64,000 nt of DNA from Panulirus ornatus (lineage: Eukaryota > Arthropoda > Malacostraca > Decapoda > Palinuridae): positions 622,820 through 686,819 of the forward strand of contig NC_092239.1 in the NCBI RefSeq assembly GCF_036320965.1, read 5' to 3'. Positions within the stretch are counted from its first letter, which is position 1. Each line of letters opens with the position of its first letter. The position numbers were made by a program, and so were the translations under genes. This document shows, one piece after another, positions 1 to 11,619 of the stretch. Under the pieces are notes generated by a model, which saw only the letters and a program-made list of their open reading frames with translations, had not been told where the DNA came from and did no database searches.

Positions 1-222
1 TTCCACACATGGCCTCACATTACATCCAGATATAGCCTCACATTACATCGACATAGAGCCTCACATCACATCCACAAACTAGTTGATATCACATCTACTG
101 ATGGCTTCATATCATATCCACAACTGGCGTCAGATTACATATACAGATGGTCTCGCATCACACCCACAGATGGCTTGATACATCACATCCACAGATGAAA
201 TCACATCACAGCCACAGATATA
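1..222. repeat. Degenerate ~23-24 bp tandem repeat
   Basis: The phrase CCTCACATCACATCCACAGA recurs about nine or ten times at roughly 23-24 bp spacing, with heavy substitution (CATTACATCCAGA, CATCACACCCACAGA and similar). It looks like an old minisatellite cut by the window edge. No reading frame is maintained across it. Confidence 0.7.
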
Positions 223-1043
223 CTTCACAGTAGTACGATTACCACTCCCACAACCTGTGTGGTGATGCAGTTTTACTTTGCTGTCATTCTGAACCACAAG
301 TAGACCTTGGCCTCAAAGTCAACATCACATCTAATTGCAACAAGTGTTTTTGAATAATGTTAGGGCATGAAGACCTGAAAACGCTAAGAATTTCATTTGC
401 TAACGTTTTCAAAACAGTCCGGAACATCACTCACACATATCCTCAACCCATGCTCAATGCATTACAATGAAACATGGTTTTCCAGATTTGTCAAAGCACT
501 TTTTGATTATTCAATTTGCACACGAAGTTAATTCGCTGGTTGAGACCAGTGTCTCCATTCATACCACCATCATACACAATGCATGCATTGTGTTCTATTT
601 CCGGTCATTCCTCTAACATCATCTGAACTATCCCATCCTCAGCAGTGATCAGTTCTCTCATTTCCTCTATCCATCTCTCCCGTGGTCTACCTTCTACATC
701 ATAATGTATTGTGCTATAGTTTCATGACCAATCTATCTTTTGTCATTAGTTCTACATTTCTTTACATTTCTCAAACATTTCCAGCCATGCGTCTTTTAAA
801 TGAGCACACCACTTAACCCTCTCTCATCTTCATTCTACATATTATCCTTATGCTAACTATACTACACAAATTATCCATCTCTACTTTTCTTACTTTTACC
901 AATTATGACCTGATGTAAATGTCGAAGTGATTTATCCCAATTCATGATTTCACGTGTTATGTCTGAGATAAAAATCTTCAGTCATTTGGGTACAAACCTG
1001 AACTTTGTACATCACCATGACTCACGACTCAATCTTTCCTCAG
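223..1043. other. Non-coding, possible intron
   Basis: I see no convincing coding, RNA or repeat feature here. If the exon at 1044 is real, this is the intron upstream of it. The last 30 bases contain branch-point-like CTCAC/GACTC sequences and a short pyrimidine tract (AATCTTTCCTCAG). Confidence 0.4.
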
Positions 1044-1296
1044 CAGGCAAGAGAGTGTGGCTGGTGCTTTTATCAGGACTTCTCCCACCCACTCCGAGGG
1101 CGGCCATTCTCCTGCTCAGTCTCTCTACAGCGACAAGTTCTCCCCGCCCACCACTACCAACACCACCATCTCCCCTGCCCTCAGTGTAGGCGTAGGCATG
1201 ATCAAGAGTGAGGGCGGGGAAGGGCGTTCTTACGCCCGAGAGGAACAAGACTTGCTGGACGCCCTAGCTTGGTGGCAACATAATATCCAGCAATAG
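1044..1296 (+). CDS. Candidate terminal coding exon, unrecognised Ser/Pro/Thr-rich protein
   Basis: A GC-rich island in AT-rich surroundings keeps one frame open from 1021 to the TAG at 1294-1296. It is preceded by a pyrimidine-rich 3' splice site with a tandem NAGNAG acceptor (CAGCAG, exon start 1044 or 1047). The predicted tail is about 84 residues: a Ser/Pro/Thr-rich stretch, then IKSE (a possible sumoylation-type motif), then an acidic segment ending in LDALAWWQHNIQQ. Composition resembles the C-terminus of a transcription factor, but I recognise no family. AATAAA signals follow at 2599 and 2710, which would imply a 1.3-kb 3' UTR. Upstream exons would lie outside the window. The exon is inferred from the splice site, open frame and composition only. 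Confidence 0.4.
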
Positions 1297-1657
1297 GGGA
1301 AGTGTGAATGTATGTGAGGAGCATGGCCGTGTGTGAATGGCGGTAACGGGTTGCGTGTAGATAAAATTGTTGAGTAACAGAGATGTCTCTTTCTGTCGTT
1401 CTAAAGTCTCTTGATCCCTATATCTGCTGACTCAGACTCTGGTCGTAGCAAACAACGCAGAGTTCTTACACTTCACTTGGAGAAGTATCTTACAGAAATG
1501 TTCATCCACTAGGCAAAGATGTAATCAGATTAGATTTCAAATATCTAATAATGTAAGATGAAATCCCTCTCCGTATTTAGTGCTTCGCTTAATACAGAAT
1601 ATACTCTTGTACAGGGAAATAGTTGTATTGATATAATGGGTACCTTAATATGTGTTA

Positions 1658-1705
<48 letters not shown>

Positions 1706-3085
1706 TGAAGAATAAGCTCAGAACCTGCCAATCTTATTGTGCAGTAAGAGGAAAAGAAGTAGAAAGAAAATTTACTCGATGATAGCGAGGAAAATATGTC
1801 TGTTATGAATGTGAGCAAAACTTGCCAATCTTCGTGCTCATTCATCAAGCTAGATCTCCTGTCTAGTTTCCCTTCGTTGATCTGTTATTCACAACTAGTC
1901 AAAATGATATTTCTCGTTCCTTCTTAATTTTTGTTTCCCACTTCATTAATTTTCTGTTGCTCTCGATATCTCCTGATGCCTTCCCCTCTCAGTGGTTTAT
2001 CCTATCTGCTCAGAATAATCTTATTACTCTATACCTTCAAGAAAAATGATGTCATTTGTATCATTTGTTGTTGCCTCGTAACATGACAAATGACTGTCTG
2101 CCGGGATATCTGAGCTAATTTTTGTCACCCTGTGTTCTAGTCCAAGCTGCGCTGGAGGTGTCTTTCAGCTCAGGCTCAGATCTCCAAATGTATGTACTTT
2201 ATTTCCCATCACTTTAGTCATTGACTCAATTTTTTCTGAACTTTGTAAGTAGTTAGGTACAATGCATTGTAGTCTTAATTTATTGATGTACATTTTTCAC
2301 CAGGTTAAGTTATATTTTATCAAATACCATTGTTAAGTGTGTAGTTGCACCTTCTCTGAACACTATATTACAGAAAAAGTTCCTTGCACAAAGAATGAAG
2401 TGCCTCTCTACTACAACAGTGCCTTATGGGATAGTGCCTTATGAAGTAGAGGTGTTCATTGTCTGTATTTATGATTGTAAGTCAGACGATCCCTTCCTGC
2501 GAGAAGACTAATTGGTAATGTACTCTGGTGCCAATCTTAGATTTGCCTGGCTCCCTGAAGGTAAAAACTCGTGTCTCTAGGTACCTGAGATAGCTGTAAA
2601 TAAAATCATGACAGAGGGCGGGGACGCAGACGTATCTAGGTGCACCCAAGTCCTCATCTGATGCCTTCTTTACTCCTTCTTCCTTGCTTTAATCCGTAAT
2701 AAGTTTATAAATAAAGAATGCAACGGACGATGTTGTATAACAGCCTACAAGACCACACCTGACGCAACCGACTTTGGGAAAATGCTGGTCGTATCCTGGA
2801 AGCGTGCCACATATCTGGCTCTCCCCATAATGATGATTAAACCTTACCTCTAATATAGCGTCACAGGAAAAGGATATTTCCTTAGTTAGTATATATTAGT
2901 GGTGTTATATTTCCATATTAACTTCAATGATGCTAAGACGATCATGTGAATTCATATGAGCGAAAACAAAAGAAACAAAAACATATATATATATATATAT
3001 GCCCAAAGCATTTGTCTCATTTAAGTACGAAGCATTTTGATAAAATTTCTTTGAAAGAACATTAAAAAAAGTTTCATAGGAGCTA
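1297..3085. other. Non-coding; possible 3' UTR of upstream exon
   Basis: No gene or transposon is recognisable apart from the (GT)n tract at 1659-1704 and a short (AT)n at 2982-3000. AATAAA hexamers occur at 2599-2604 and 2710-2715 on the plus strand and could serve the candidate terminal exon at 1044-1296. Confidence 0.4.
1659..1704. repeat. (GT)n microsatellite
   Basis: Uninterrupted TG dinucleotides, about 23 copies. The Val/Cys open frames across it are artefacts. Confidence 0.97.
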
Positions 3086-3382
<297 letters not shown>

Positions 3383-3383
3383 T

Positions 3384-3773
3384 TTCTTTTTTTTTTTTGC
3401 TTTGTCGCTGTCTCCCGCGTTTGGGAGGTAGCGCAAGGAAACAGACGAAAGAAATGGCCCAACCCACCCCCATACACATGTATATACATACGTCCACACA
3501 CGCAAATATACATACCTACACAGCTTTCCATGGTTTACCCCAGACGCTTCACATGCCTTGATTCAATCCACTGACAGCACGTCAACCCCGGTATACCACA
3601 TCGCTCCAATTCACTCTATTCCTTGCCCTCCTTTCACCCTCCTGCATGTTCAGGCCCCGATCACACAAAATCTTTTTCACTCCATCTTTCCACCTCCAAT
3701 TTGGTCTCCCTCTTCTCCTCGTTCCCTCCACCTCCGACACATATATCCTCTTGGTCAATCTTTCCTCACTCAT
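3384..3773 (-). mobile_element. RTE-like LINE 3' end (inverted half)
   Basis: Minus-strand copy of the LINE 3' end. The C-terminal coding part (stop at 3582; motifs [38 protein letters not shown]) is followed by the short-form 3' UTR, running through the conserved box CGCTACCTCCCAAACGCGGG to an A run and (TA)n. At 3773 it is joined directly to a plus-strand copy of the same element, 5' side to 5' side. Confidence 0.9.
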
Positions 3774-5050
<1,277 letters not shown>

Positions 5051-5320
5051 ATGCATGGAATATTTGTAAGTGCTTATGAACTGAAGATATCTGTGATGCT
5101 GTTGATTACACACTAGTTCACTTCGAAATCATCCAGTAGTTAGCAGATTACTCAGTTTTTTATGACGTCTATCAAGTCAATAAAAACTCTCATTAACATC
5201 TAATCTTATCTCCAGATATCTCAAGCTACAGCTAAACCTCTTACGATCCACTCAGAGTTCATCAGGTTTTTCATAAAGCGATGTTTATCGTTGTAGTTAA
5301 TCATAGTTCTGATTATGAAT

Positions 5321-5326
5321 TTTATT
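5321..5326 (-). promoter_or_regulatory. Poly(A) signal AATAAA (minus strand)
   Basis: The plus strand reads TTTATT, which is AATAAA on the minus strand. It lies about 22 nt after the stop codon of the candidate terminal exon at 5348-5502. This close spacing is what makes that exon attractive. Confidence 0.45.
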
Positions 5327-5347
5327 GATGCAGGAGACGAAGAGCGT

Positions 5348-5502
5348 TTATGGCCGTCCTTCTAGTAAATGCTTCATTTGGCTCTGGAGTTCTTTTACTT
5401 CCTTAACCGATGACTTTTGTTTTCGAGAATTTGTGGTGTTCTTGTAAAGCATATTGTTCACTTTATCACGTGTTGAGATCATACCCCGAAGCAGAATGTG
5501 TT
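5348..5502 (-). CDS. Candidate terminal exon, unrecognised coiled-coil-like C-terminus
   Basis: On the minus strand a good 3' splice site (TTCTTCGTTGCTCCGATTTCAG) ends at 5503. A phase-1 exon of 155 nt follows: two bases completing a codon, 50 residues and a TAA. The peptide is basic and polar, ends in EVKELQSQMKHLLEGRP, and has heptad-like hydrophobic spacing (V, L, M, L). AATAAA follows 22 nt after the stop. Acceptor, open frame, stop and poly(A) signal in the right order and spacing support a real last exon of a minus-strand gene. I recognise no family and cannot find the preceding exon. A coincidental open frame remains possible. Confidence 0.45.
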
Positions 5503-5639
5503 CTGAAATCGGAGCAACGAAGAAACCCACTTGAAAGATAAGATGACACCCACATAAAGTGTGAGCATTAAACCAAATATCGAGGTGTGAGACCAACCTG
5601 TTGCACCACCGTTCATTAAAGAAATTTAGACCAAACAAT

Positions 5640-6290
5640 GGACCAAGTCCTCAGACATGCCTCCCTATCATACGTACACGCAAGGATTTCAGACAAGTTC
5701 TACAGACGACTCTTACAGGAAATTCTTTCTGACAACGTCTGCCAGTCATGGATACTGGCAGACGTTACATCTATATACAGAAAGGGAAACCACAAATTGT
5801 CCGACAGTTACCGTCCTATTCAGCCTCACTTCAATTACATGTAAACTTCTGGTGTCAATTATCAGAATAAAATCGTAGCCTACCTGGAGCAACACAGCCT
5901 GATGAATAGTACACAGCATGGTTTTATGCGACATAGATCATGTCTTACAAACCAACTTGATTTTTTCATAAATTGATTAATACCAACGACAAGACAAAAG
6001 CAATAGATATCATATTTCTAGACTTCCAAAAAAGCATTCGCCGAAGTCCCTCACGTTAAACTGTGGATTATTGGTTGCATAGAAGATTGGATAGAAGCCT
6101 GGTTACGTGGTAAGAGGCAGAGGGTCGTAATAATTGGGGAATCATCACTGTGGTCACCCGTTGCTAGTAGGAATCTCCCAGGGATCCGCACTTGGGCCCA
6201 CACTTGTCATCATCTATGCTAACAATATTGATCGAGGGCTGAATAACTTAGTGTTCAGATTTGTAGAGGACACGTTCCCCTGCTTTTCTT
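5640..6290 (+). pseudogene. CR1/L2-like non-LTR retrotransposon RT fragment
   Basis: Conceptual translation with frameshifts gives SWILADVTSIYRKGNHKLSD followed by SYRP, LTSITCKLLVSII, QHGFMRHRSCLTNQL, a degraded IIFLDFQK block, GSALGPTLVIIYANN and a degraded FADD-like segment (FVEDT). This order matches the RT core of CR1/L2/Jockey-type elements (NYRPIS, QHGF, SxLTNLL, DFxKAFD, GSVLGP, FADD). It differs clearly from the RTE-like family that dominates the window. Multiple frameshifts and stops show that it is old and dead. Confidence 0.7.
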
Positions 6291-7309
6291 AAGAAGTGTT
6301 ATGGCCAGACCACCTCGCTTGGATCTTGGGTCTGCGTGGTCTGTGTATGCATGTAACAATGGTTTACAGACCATCCCTTAGATAAGTCCCATAGATTAAT
6401 TCCTCAAACCGCGCCTGAGATTAATGCTCATTTTCACTAGAGCGTTCTGATGCTGGCATCATTGGCCTCCTCTCCCTTCTACACGCCATTGTCTGCCACA
6501 CACCGCGTATGCAAGACACGGTACTGCTATTTAACGCGTAAACAGGGGAACGTGTCGCGCAACAATTCGGGTTACACTGGGGGAACCCAACCCGATGCTG
6601 TGCAGTTGTCAAGTCAGTTTAGAAAGCGACGTTGACGAATGATCCTGCTATAGTGGTCAGCTCCAACGTCTGACTTTACATGTGAGAGGAACTAGTGTCA
6701 TTATGACGTACAGGTTCGGTAAGGGAGAAGGAGATGGGAGGTCTAAGGTGTAGATAAACTCTCAAGGATGTGTTGAGTGGCAGTTGTATAGTTGTTTCTA
6801 TAAGTCATGACATAACTGAGAAGTCATGGATTACATGGTGGGTACAAATCATAATGTACAAACTTGGAAAGAACAAATCATAGTACAATTGGTTGGTACA
6901 AGCCGTGGCGCAGCAACAAGTCGTAGAGTACTTTCTAATAACAATTACAAGTCATAGTGTATTGTGAGTGGACAGGTTATGACCTTATCAACCAGACTTG
7001 CAGTTAAGCCATCATATCATTTCAAATGCAATATCACGCCTGATGCTTCAGTAATTGTGTAAGGAGTTAAGAGTTGATCATGAGACAAAGGAGTGAATAA
7101 CTACATAAGTTTTCACATATTCTGATAACAGATTGTTGACGTAGTGTGTATCACTTACTAAGCTATTTTTTAAGTGAGAAGTATATAGGTCTGTTATGAA
7201 TTAATTGTATCAATTCTTCATCTAACCGATGAAATGATCCTTGAATGTGTTATCCGAAACTAGTCATCATTTAGACCCTTGATTATTCGGAAACGTTTAC
7301 TTCAGTATG

Positions 7310-7344
<35 letters not shown>

Positions 7345-7389
7345 ACCTCTTTGGTGTGGCATTTAGCATTACTGACCCTCAAGCATGCA
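6291..7389. other. Unannotated sequence with short (AC)n
   Basis: No coding or mobile feature recognised. Short open frames at 6421-6635 on both strands have no recognisable motif. An (AC)n tract lies at 7312-7341. Confidence 0.5.
7312..7341. repeat. (AC)n microsatellite
   Basis: About 15 AC units. Confidence 0.97.
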
Positions 7390-7510
7390 TAGGCCGCCTT
7401 GGATCCAACCCACACAGGTTCGAATCCTGATAACGGCAGCGGGTCCACAGTCCACCCAACCTTCTCATCCTACCCTTGGGGCCGGTCGATCAAAAGTGTA
7501 CTTAACATAG
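7390..7510 (+). mobile_element. tRNA-derived SINE, copy 1 (5' part degraded)
   Basis: It contains a perfect pol III B box, GGTTCGAATCC, within CACAGGTTCGAATCCTGATA. A CGGCAGCGGGTCCACAGTCC segment and the non-tRNA tail CATCCTACCC, TTGGGGCCGGTCGATCAAA follow. The same tail order appears at 63010-63080, and in reverse at 60330-60400 and 24130-24180. The A-box half is poorly preserved here. Confidence 0.65.
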
Positions 7511-8084
7511 GCTAGGGTGTGTATGTGTTTGCATACATAGGATAAAAACATGGTACAGATATACAAGGTTAAGAGACGGACCAAGGAACAGAGTAGGCAG
7601 CCTCTGGAGGTCATGACGGAACTAGACTGTGTGATCGAACCCTGTTTCAAACTTGGCATAAACACAGCTAAGTTAACCTCTAATTTGCGGTTGACCGCTG
7701 ATCACTCCTACTTATGTCTTTCAAAGGGAATCCAATAAGATCAATTTCATTTGTGTGGAGAGGGACCCGAAGCCTGTTTCTGCCGTGGCTGGGATGGTCA
7801 AGATACGATGGGTAACAAGTTAATCATCGTTGCCTCAACTGGGCTCATTGTTGCACAACGTTTGCCTTTAATGATTTTTACGGGAGAGTAATTGGTCCAG
7901 TACATGGGGAATAATGACTGGATTGATAGCACAACCACGGGGTAAATGGTTCTCCTAGACTAAATAATTGTACATATTTTTGTTTTTTCTTGCCCTGCGA
8001 GCCTGTAGATGGTACATAGTAAACAAACTGTTGTATTTTGTTAAAGAATATTTAAAATATATTCACGCCATCTCCAGTAAGGTT
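7511..8084. other. No recognisable feature
   Basis: I see no gene, RNA or repeat that I can support in this stretch. Confidence 0.4.
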
Positions 8085-8526
8085 ATCAGGTTTAACAGGG
8101 TTGAGGGACAAGTAAATTGGGATGTAAGTCTGAATAAAGAAAAATTGGAGGAAGTGAAGTGTTTTAATTATCTGGGGGTGGACTCAGCAGCGAATGGAAC
8201 CATGGAAGCAGAAGTGAGTCACAGGGTCGGGGAGGGGAAGAAGGTATTGGGAGCGTTGAAGAATGTGTGGAAAACGAGAACATTATCTCGGAAATCAAAA
8301 ATGGATATGCTTGAAGGAATATTGGTTCCAACAATGTTATATGGTTGAGAGGCATGTGCTATAGATAGGGTTGTAAGGAAGAGGATTAATTTGGAAATAA
8401 AATGTTTGAGGGCAATATGTGGTGTGAGATGGTTTGATCGAGTAAGTAATGAAAGGGTAAGAATGTGTGGTAATAAAAAGAGTGTGGTTGAGAGAGCAGA
8501 AGAGGGTGTATTGAAATGGTTTGGAC
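8085..8526 (+). pseudogene. RTE-like LINE fragment, old copy
   Basis: It starts at 'aaggttatcaggtttaacagg' and translates as RVEGQVNWDVSLNKEKLEEV, then CFNYLGVDSAANGTMEAEV and NVWKTRTLSRKSKMDMLEGI. A stop follows at the LYG* position (TGC to TGA) and then degraded CLRAICGVRWFDRVSN. Substitution load is clearly higher than in copies at 3774, 32842 or 56147, so this is an older insertion. It ends at 8526 in an inverted junction. Confidence 0.85.
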
Positions 8527-8585
8527 ATGCCTCACAACCATATGATATGATTTGAACTACTATTCCCTCAAACATACCCAATTAT

Positions 8586-8586
<1 letters not shown>
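8527..8586 (-). mobile_element. RTE-like LINE, short inverted piece
   Basis: Read on the minus strand this is the MGMFEGIV...GCEA segment (TTTGAGGGAATAGTAG, TATGGTTG, GAGGCATG). The same element segment is already present in plus orientation at about 8303-8355, so the two can fold into an imperfect hairpin with a loop of roughly 170 bp. It abuts (AT)n. Confidence 0.75.

Positions 8587-8671
<85 letters not shown>
8587..8671. repeat. (AT)n microsatellite
   Basis: About 42 AT units, directly at the end of the inverted LINE piece. Confidence 0.98.
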
Positions 8672-8672
<1 letters not shown>

Positions 8673-8838
8673 CCTAAAAGCTTAGTCGATGATATCTTCA
8701 TCGAGAGAATGGCCTCATTTGTGTATCAGGTACTGCATCATGAACTTGTCGTAAATATCATAACCGTCTCTTAAATTCAAACAGTCTATTCCCAGACTAA
8801 ATAGATAAAAGAATGATTAGCTAGAGTTGTAGTTATAC

Positions 8839-9166
8839 TTATAACTTATTATGAATCAGCATCTTGGCGTATAGAATTTTAGAAAAAGAGAAGATAGTCC
8901 AAAGATAATGCAGATGGTCACAGTACATAACGCCATCTCTTAATATTTGGTTGGTGTGATAGGTTTCGGACATGGCCTTGTCCTCTGTCAGGTTGGCGGG
9001 AACGTTGCGGCGATCAATAACTTTCCCGTGCAAACTGTACCATCCAGAGACGAACCCACTGCCAGTGGTCTGGTCATGACCGTCAGGGACGAGATCAGTT
9101 GTCTCGATATGACTATTAGGATCTCTGATGATTTTGATCCTGTAGTGACCTTTAGGATGTTCATGA

Positions 9167-9170
<4 letters not shown>
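8839..9170 (-). CDS. Candidate coding segment, unrecognised
   Basis: A minus-strand frame is open from the (GA)n tract down to a stop at 8839. It encodes HPKGHYRIKIIRDPNSHIET, then VSGWYSLHGKVIDRRNVPAN and LTEDKAMSETYHTNQ. Third positions are C-rich in the middle, and the residue mix is protein-like. The GxYSxxGKV layout is faintly like arthropod Rebers-Riddiford cuticle proteins, but the hallmark YxAxxxGY is missing, so I do not assign it. No clear donor or acceptor is visible, and the upstream side is lost in (GA)n. The plus strand is also open here, with an acceptor-like TTGTCCTCTGTCAG at about 8985. Strand is therefore uncertain. Confidence 0.25.

Positions 9171-9243
<73 letters not shown>
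9171..9243. repeat. (CT)n microsatellite
   Basis: About 36 CT units. The Ser/Leu and Arg/Glu open frames across it are artefacts. Confidence 0.98.
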
Positions 9244-9246
<3 letters not shown>

Positions 9247-9829
9247 TACAGTCTCATTCCTTTGCATCATAGTGGCTCAATCACTTTCCTCGTGTTCTCT
9301 CTCTCTGAATATCTAGCATTCCTGCAAATGTAAATCAGTATCATAATAAAGAGAGCTTTTGTCTCAGGCCAGTGAAAGTAAGTGCTGTGTCCTTCAACAC
9401 TGGCAGATAACGTTATTGTCACCGTCAAGTTCCTGTGAACAGTAAAGCAGACCTGCAAGTGGGTGAGAACGGCTGCGTTTTGAACCAACGATGCAATACT
9501 GAGTGAGGTAAGAACTGAACGAATTACTCAATGAAATATTTAAAAAACCAAATATTTGCCTTGAACGATAGTTTTCGGGATTGTAGTTGCTTACTCGATT
9601 AAATTTTTGGTTAGGTGAGGAGATGGGATGTTATGTATGTTATATTTCTACCTTTTGAAGCATAGGTAAGATCAAACTTCTGAACTATTTTAACACCATT
9701 CACCACGCTACACAGGACATCCACTTGACCAGTCAACCAGTCACCCGGCCTCTGAAGGAAATGGCCCCATGAATAAAGTTCATAGTCTAAAAAATATTTA
9801 GAGGCGCACCTCGAAACACTGACACCTTA
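9244..9829. other. No recognisable feature
   Basis: Nothing supported. A donor-like GAG|GTAAGA at about 9509 has no convincing open exon before it. Confidence 0.4.
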
Positions 9830-10100
9830 TCAGGAGGAGCCTCACCACAACACAAGCATCAGGAGGAGCCTCACCACAACACAAACATCAGGAGGAGCCT
9901 CACCACAACACAAGCATCAGGAGGAGCCTCACCACAACACAAACATCAGGAGGAGCCTCACCACAACACAAACATCAGGAGGAGCCTCACCACAACACAA
10001 GCATCAGGAGGAGCCTCACCACAACACAAACATCAGGAGGAGCCTCACCACAACACAAACATCAGGAGGAGCCTCACCACAACACAAACATCAGGAGGAG
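9830..10100. repeat. 29-bp minisatellite, about 9 copies
   Basis: The unit CAGGAGGAGCCTCACCACAA + CACAARCAT is repeated nine times, nearly identical, with a tenth decayed copy (GGAGGAGACTTACC). The only variable site is AAGCAT versus AAACAT. High identity means recent amplification. 29 is not a multiple of 3, and no frame is conserved. Confidence 0.95.
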
Positions 10101-10208
10101 ACTTACCGTTATACCTCCACTAACGTCATTCATTGTTTACTGATAAGACGTAGAGCGCAAATGGAAGGACCATGGTGATAATTTTGCCAGTTCTTTACGG
10201 GAAAATCT

Positions 10209-10287
<79 letters not shown>
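10209..10287. repeat. (CT)n microsatellite
   Basis: About 39 CT units. Confidence 0.98.
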
Positions 10288-10289
<2 letters not shown>

Positions 10290-10794
10290 GAAGCAGTTGG
10301 CAGGACACCCCTGACCACCAGGGACGTACTACCACTATGGTGTCGGGAGGGTTAGTAACGGCGACTCAGTGAGCCAGCACTTCAGTGGCTGTAGAGTTCC
10401 ACTCTTTGTTTCAAGTTGTTGTCTTTCCTTGCTGCCTAACCTACACGTAGAATGCTATCATTTACTTCACAAACACAGACACTCTACTCCTGACAAAATG
10501 TAACTCACACAACTTGTTGTTCTGAAGTTCAATTTTCCTGGGGTGAGCGATACGCGCTACCCTGCTATTTTTGTAACTATGTAAATGTAGAATCACCGGA
10601 ATATTTTAACATGAGTTAAGCCTTCAGGCCATGTCAAACGTTGTCTTTGTTCCATGGGTAATATACAGAATACAAATGACCTTCATCAATATGAATAATT
10701 TAATCCAAGTCGACCATACTCTTTCTTTGACGGCTCTCGCTCTTATAATGATAAGCAATTCCGCCATTCTAGATATGTATGAATATATGTAAGT
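10288..10794. other. No recognisable feature
   Basis: Nothing supported between the (CT)n tract and the Penelope-like palindrome. Confidence 0.4.
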
Positions 10795-11085
10795 TCCCAA
10801 GCGTACTTTGGTGTAATAATCACATCGTCAGGATAGATACAAGAATGATACAGAAGACGTAGAATATCTGCTGATATACAGGGAAGAGACGTAGCTTAGA
10901 CGCCATTGGTAAATAAAAGTTACCGAACACCACCATCCGGTAACGCTTGTTTACTAATGACGTCTTAGCTACGTCTCTTCCTTGTATACCAACCTATTGT
11001 TCTACGTCTTCTGTATCATTCTTGTATCTCTCCTGATGATATCATTATACAAAAGTGCACTTGAGAACTTATCGTATATCATTTT
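10795..11085. repeat. Large palindrome built from Penelope-like pseudo-LTRs
   Basis: The left arm (10797-10925) starts TTCCCAAGCGTACTTTGGTG, passes CAGAAGACGTAGAAT and reaches GAGACGTAGCTTAGACGCC. The right arm (10930-11080) is its reverse complement: GACGTCTTAGCTACGTCTC, ATTCTACGTCTTCTG-like, AAGTGCACTTGAGAAC. Even the centre pairs (GTTACCG with CGGTAACG). Related single arms occur at 11498-11622 (same orientation as the right arm) and 17490-17640 (opposite). Terminal repeats in direct or inverted arrangement are known for Penelope-like elements. Confidence 0.75.
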
Positions 11086-11159
11086 CCTGGTAGTTTTATG
11101 CATACACTAGATCATGCGCACTCCTGTGACCGCTTGCCATATATGCATATATTAGAAAA

Positions 11160-11487
11160 GATCACAATGTAGCTCGTGATAGGTTTTATACCGGGCAGAC
11201 TGGTAAGGATCTTTTTGTTAGACTTATGCAGCATAAATGTAGTATAAGAACAGGACAAGAATCAAATACCTTGTTTAATCATATCAAGAATTATTATCAT
11301 TGTATTGACTGGAGTAAAGCCATCGCAGTTATCAACTCTAACTCCAGTACCACGAGAAATATTATTGAATCTTCTATTATGAGATACACAAAGAATTGTA
11401 ACATTAATATTAGTGAAGGTCTATACAAATTGGATAGCTTTATTGTTGATAAGATTTGTAAACAGTTCCCCTTCTTGTCCAAGTAAT
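11160..11487 (+). pseudogene. Penelope-like element, C-terminal GIY-YIG endonuclease fragment
   Basis: The frame reads RFYTGQTGKDLFVRLMQHK, then SIRTGQESNTLFNHIKN, IDWSKAIAVINSN, RNIIESSIM, NINISEGLYKLDSFIVDKI, then a stop at 11485-11487. This matches the GIY-YIG nuclease tail of Penelope-like elements: the Y-x-G-Q-T-G start of the domain, the R/H of the LxxRLxxHK block, and the catalytic-type Glu in IIES. The upstream RT is missing. The fragment is preceded by one pseudo-LTR-like arm and followed by another at 11498-11622, as expected for this order. It is 5' truncated and inactive. Confidence 0.75.
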
Positions 11488-11497
11488 AGATTTATAA

Positions 11498-11619
11498 TAC
11501 GCATGTTGCCAGACTTGGCGTCCTAGCTACGTCTCTTCGTTGTATATCAACTGACTGATATGTCTTTTGTGTATCTCCCCTGATGATGTGATTATTACAC
11601 GGAAGTGCACTTGGGAATT

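Noticed and set aside
9830..10100. Possible CRISPR array (29-bp repeats)
   Set aside because: Repeats are contiguous with no unique spacers, and the DNA is eukaryotic; it is a minisatellite.
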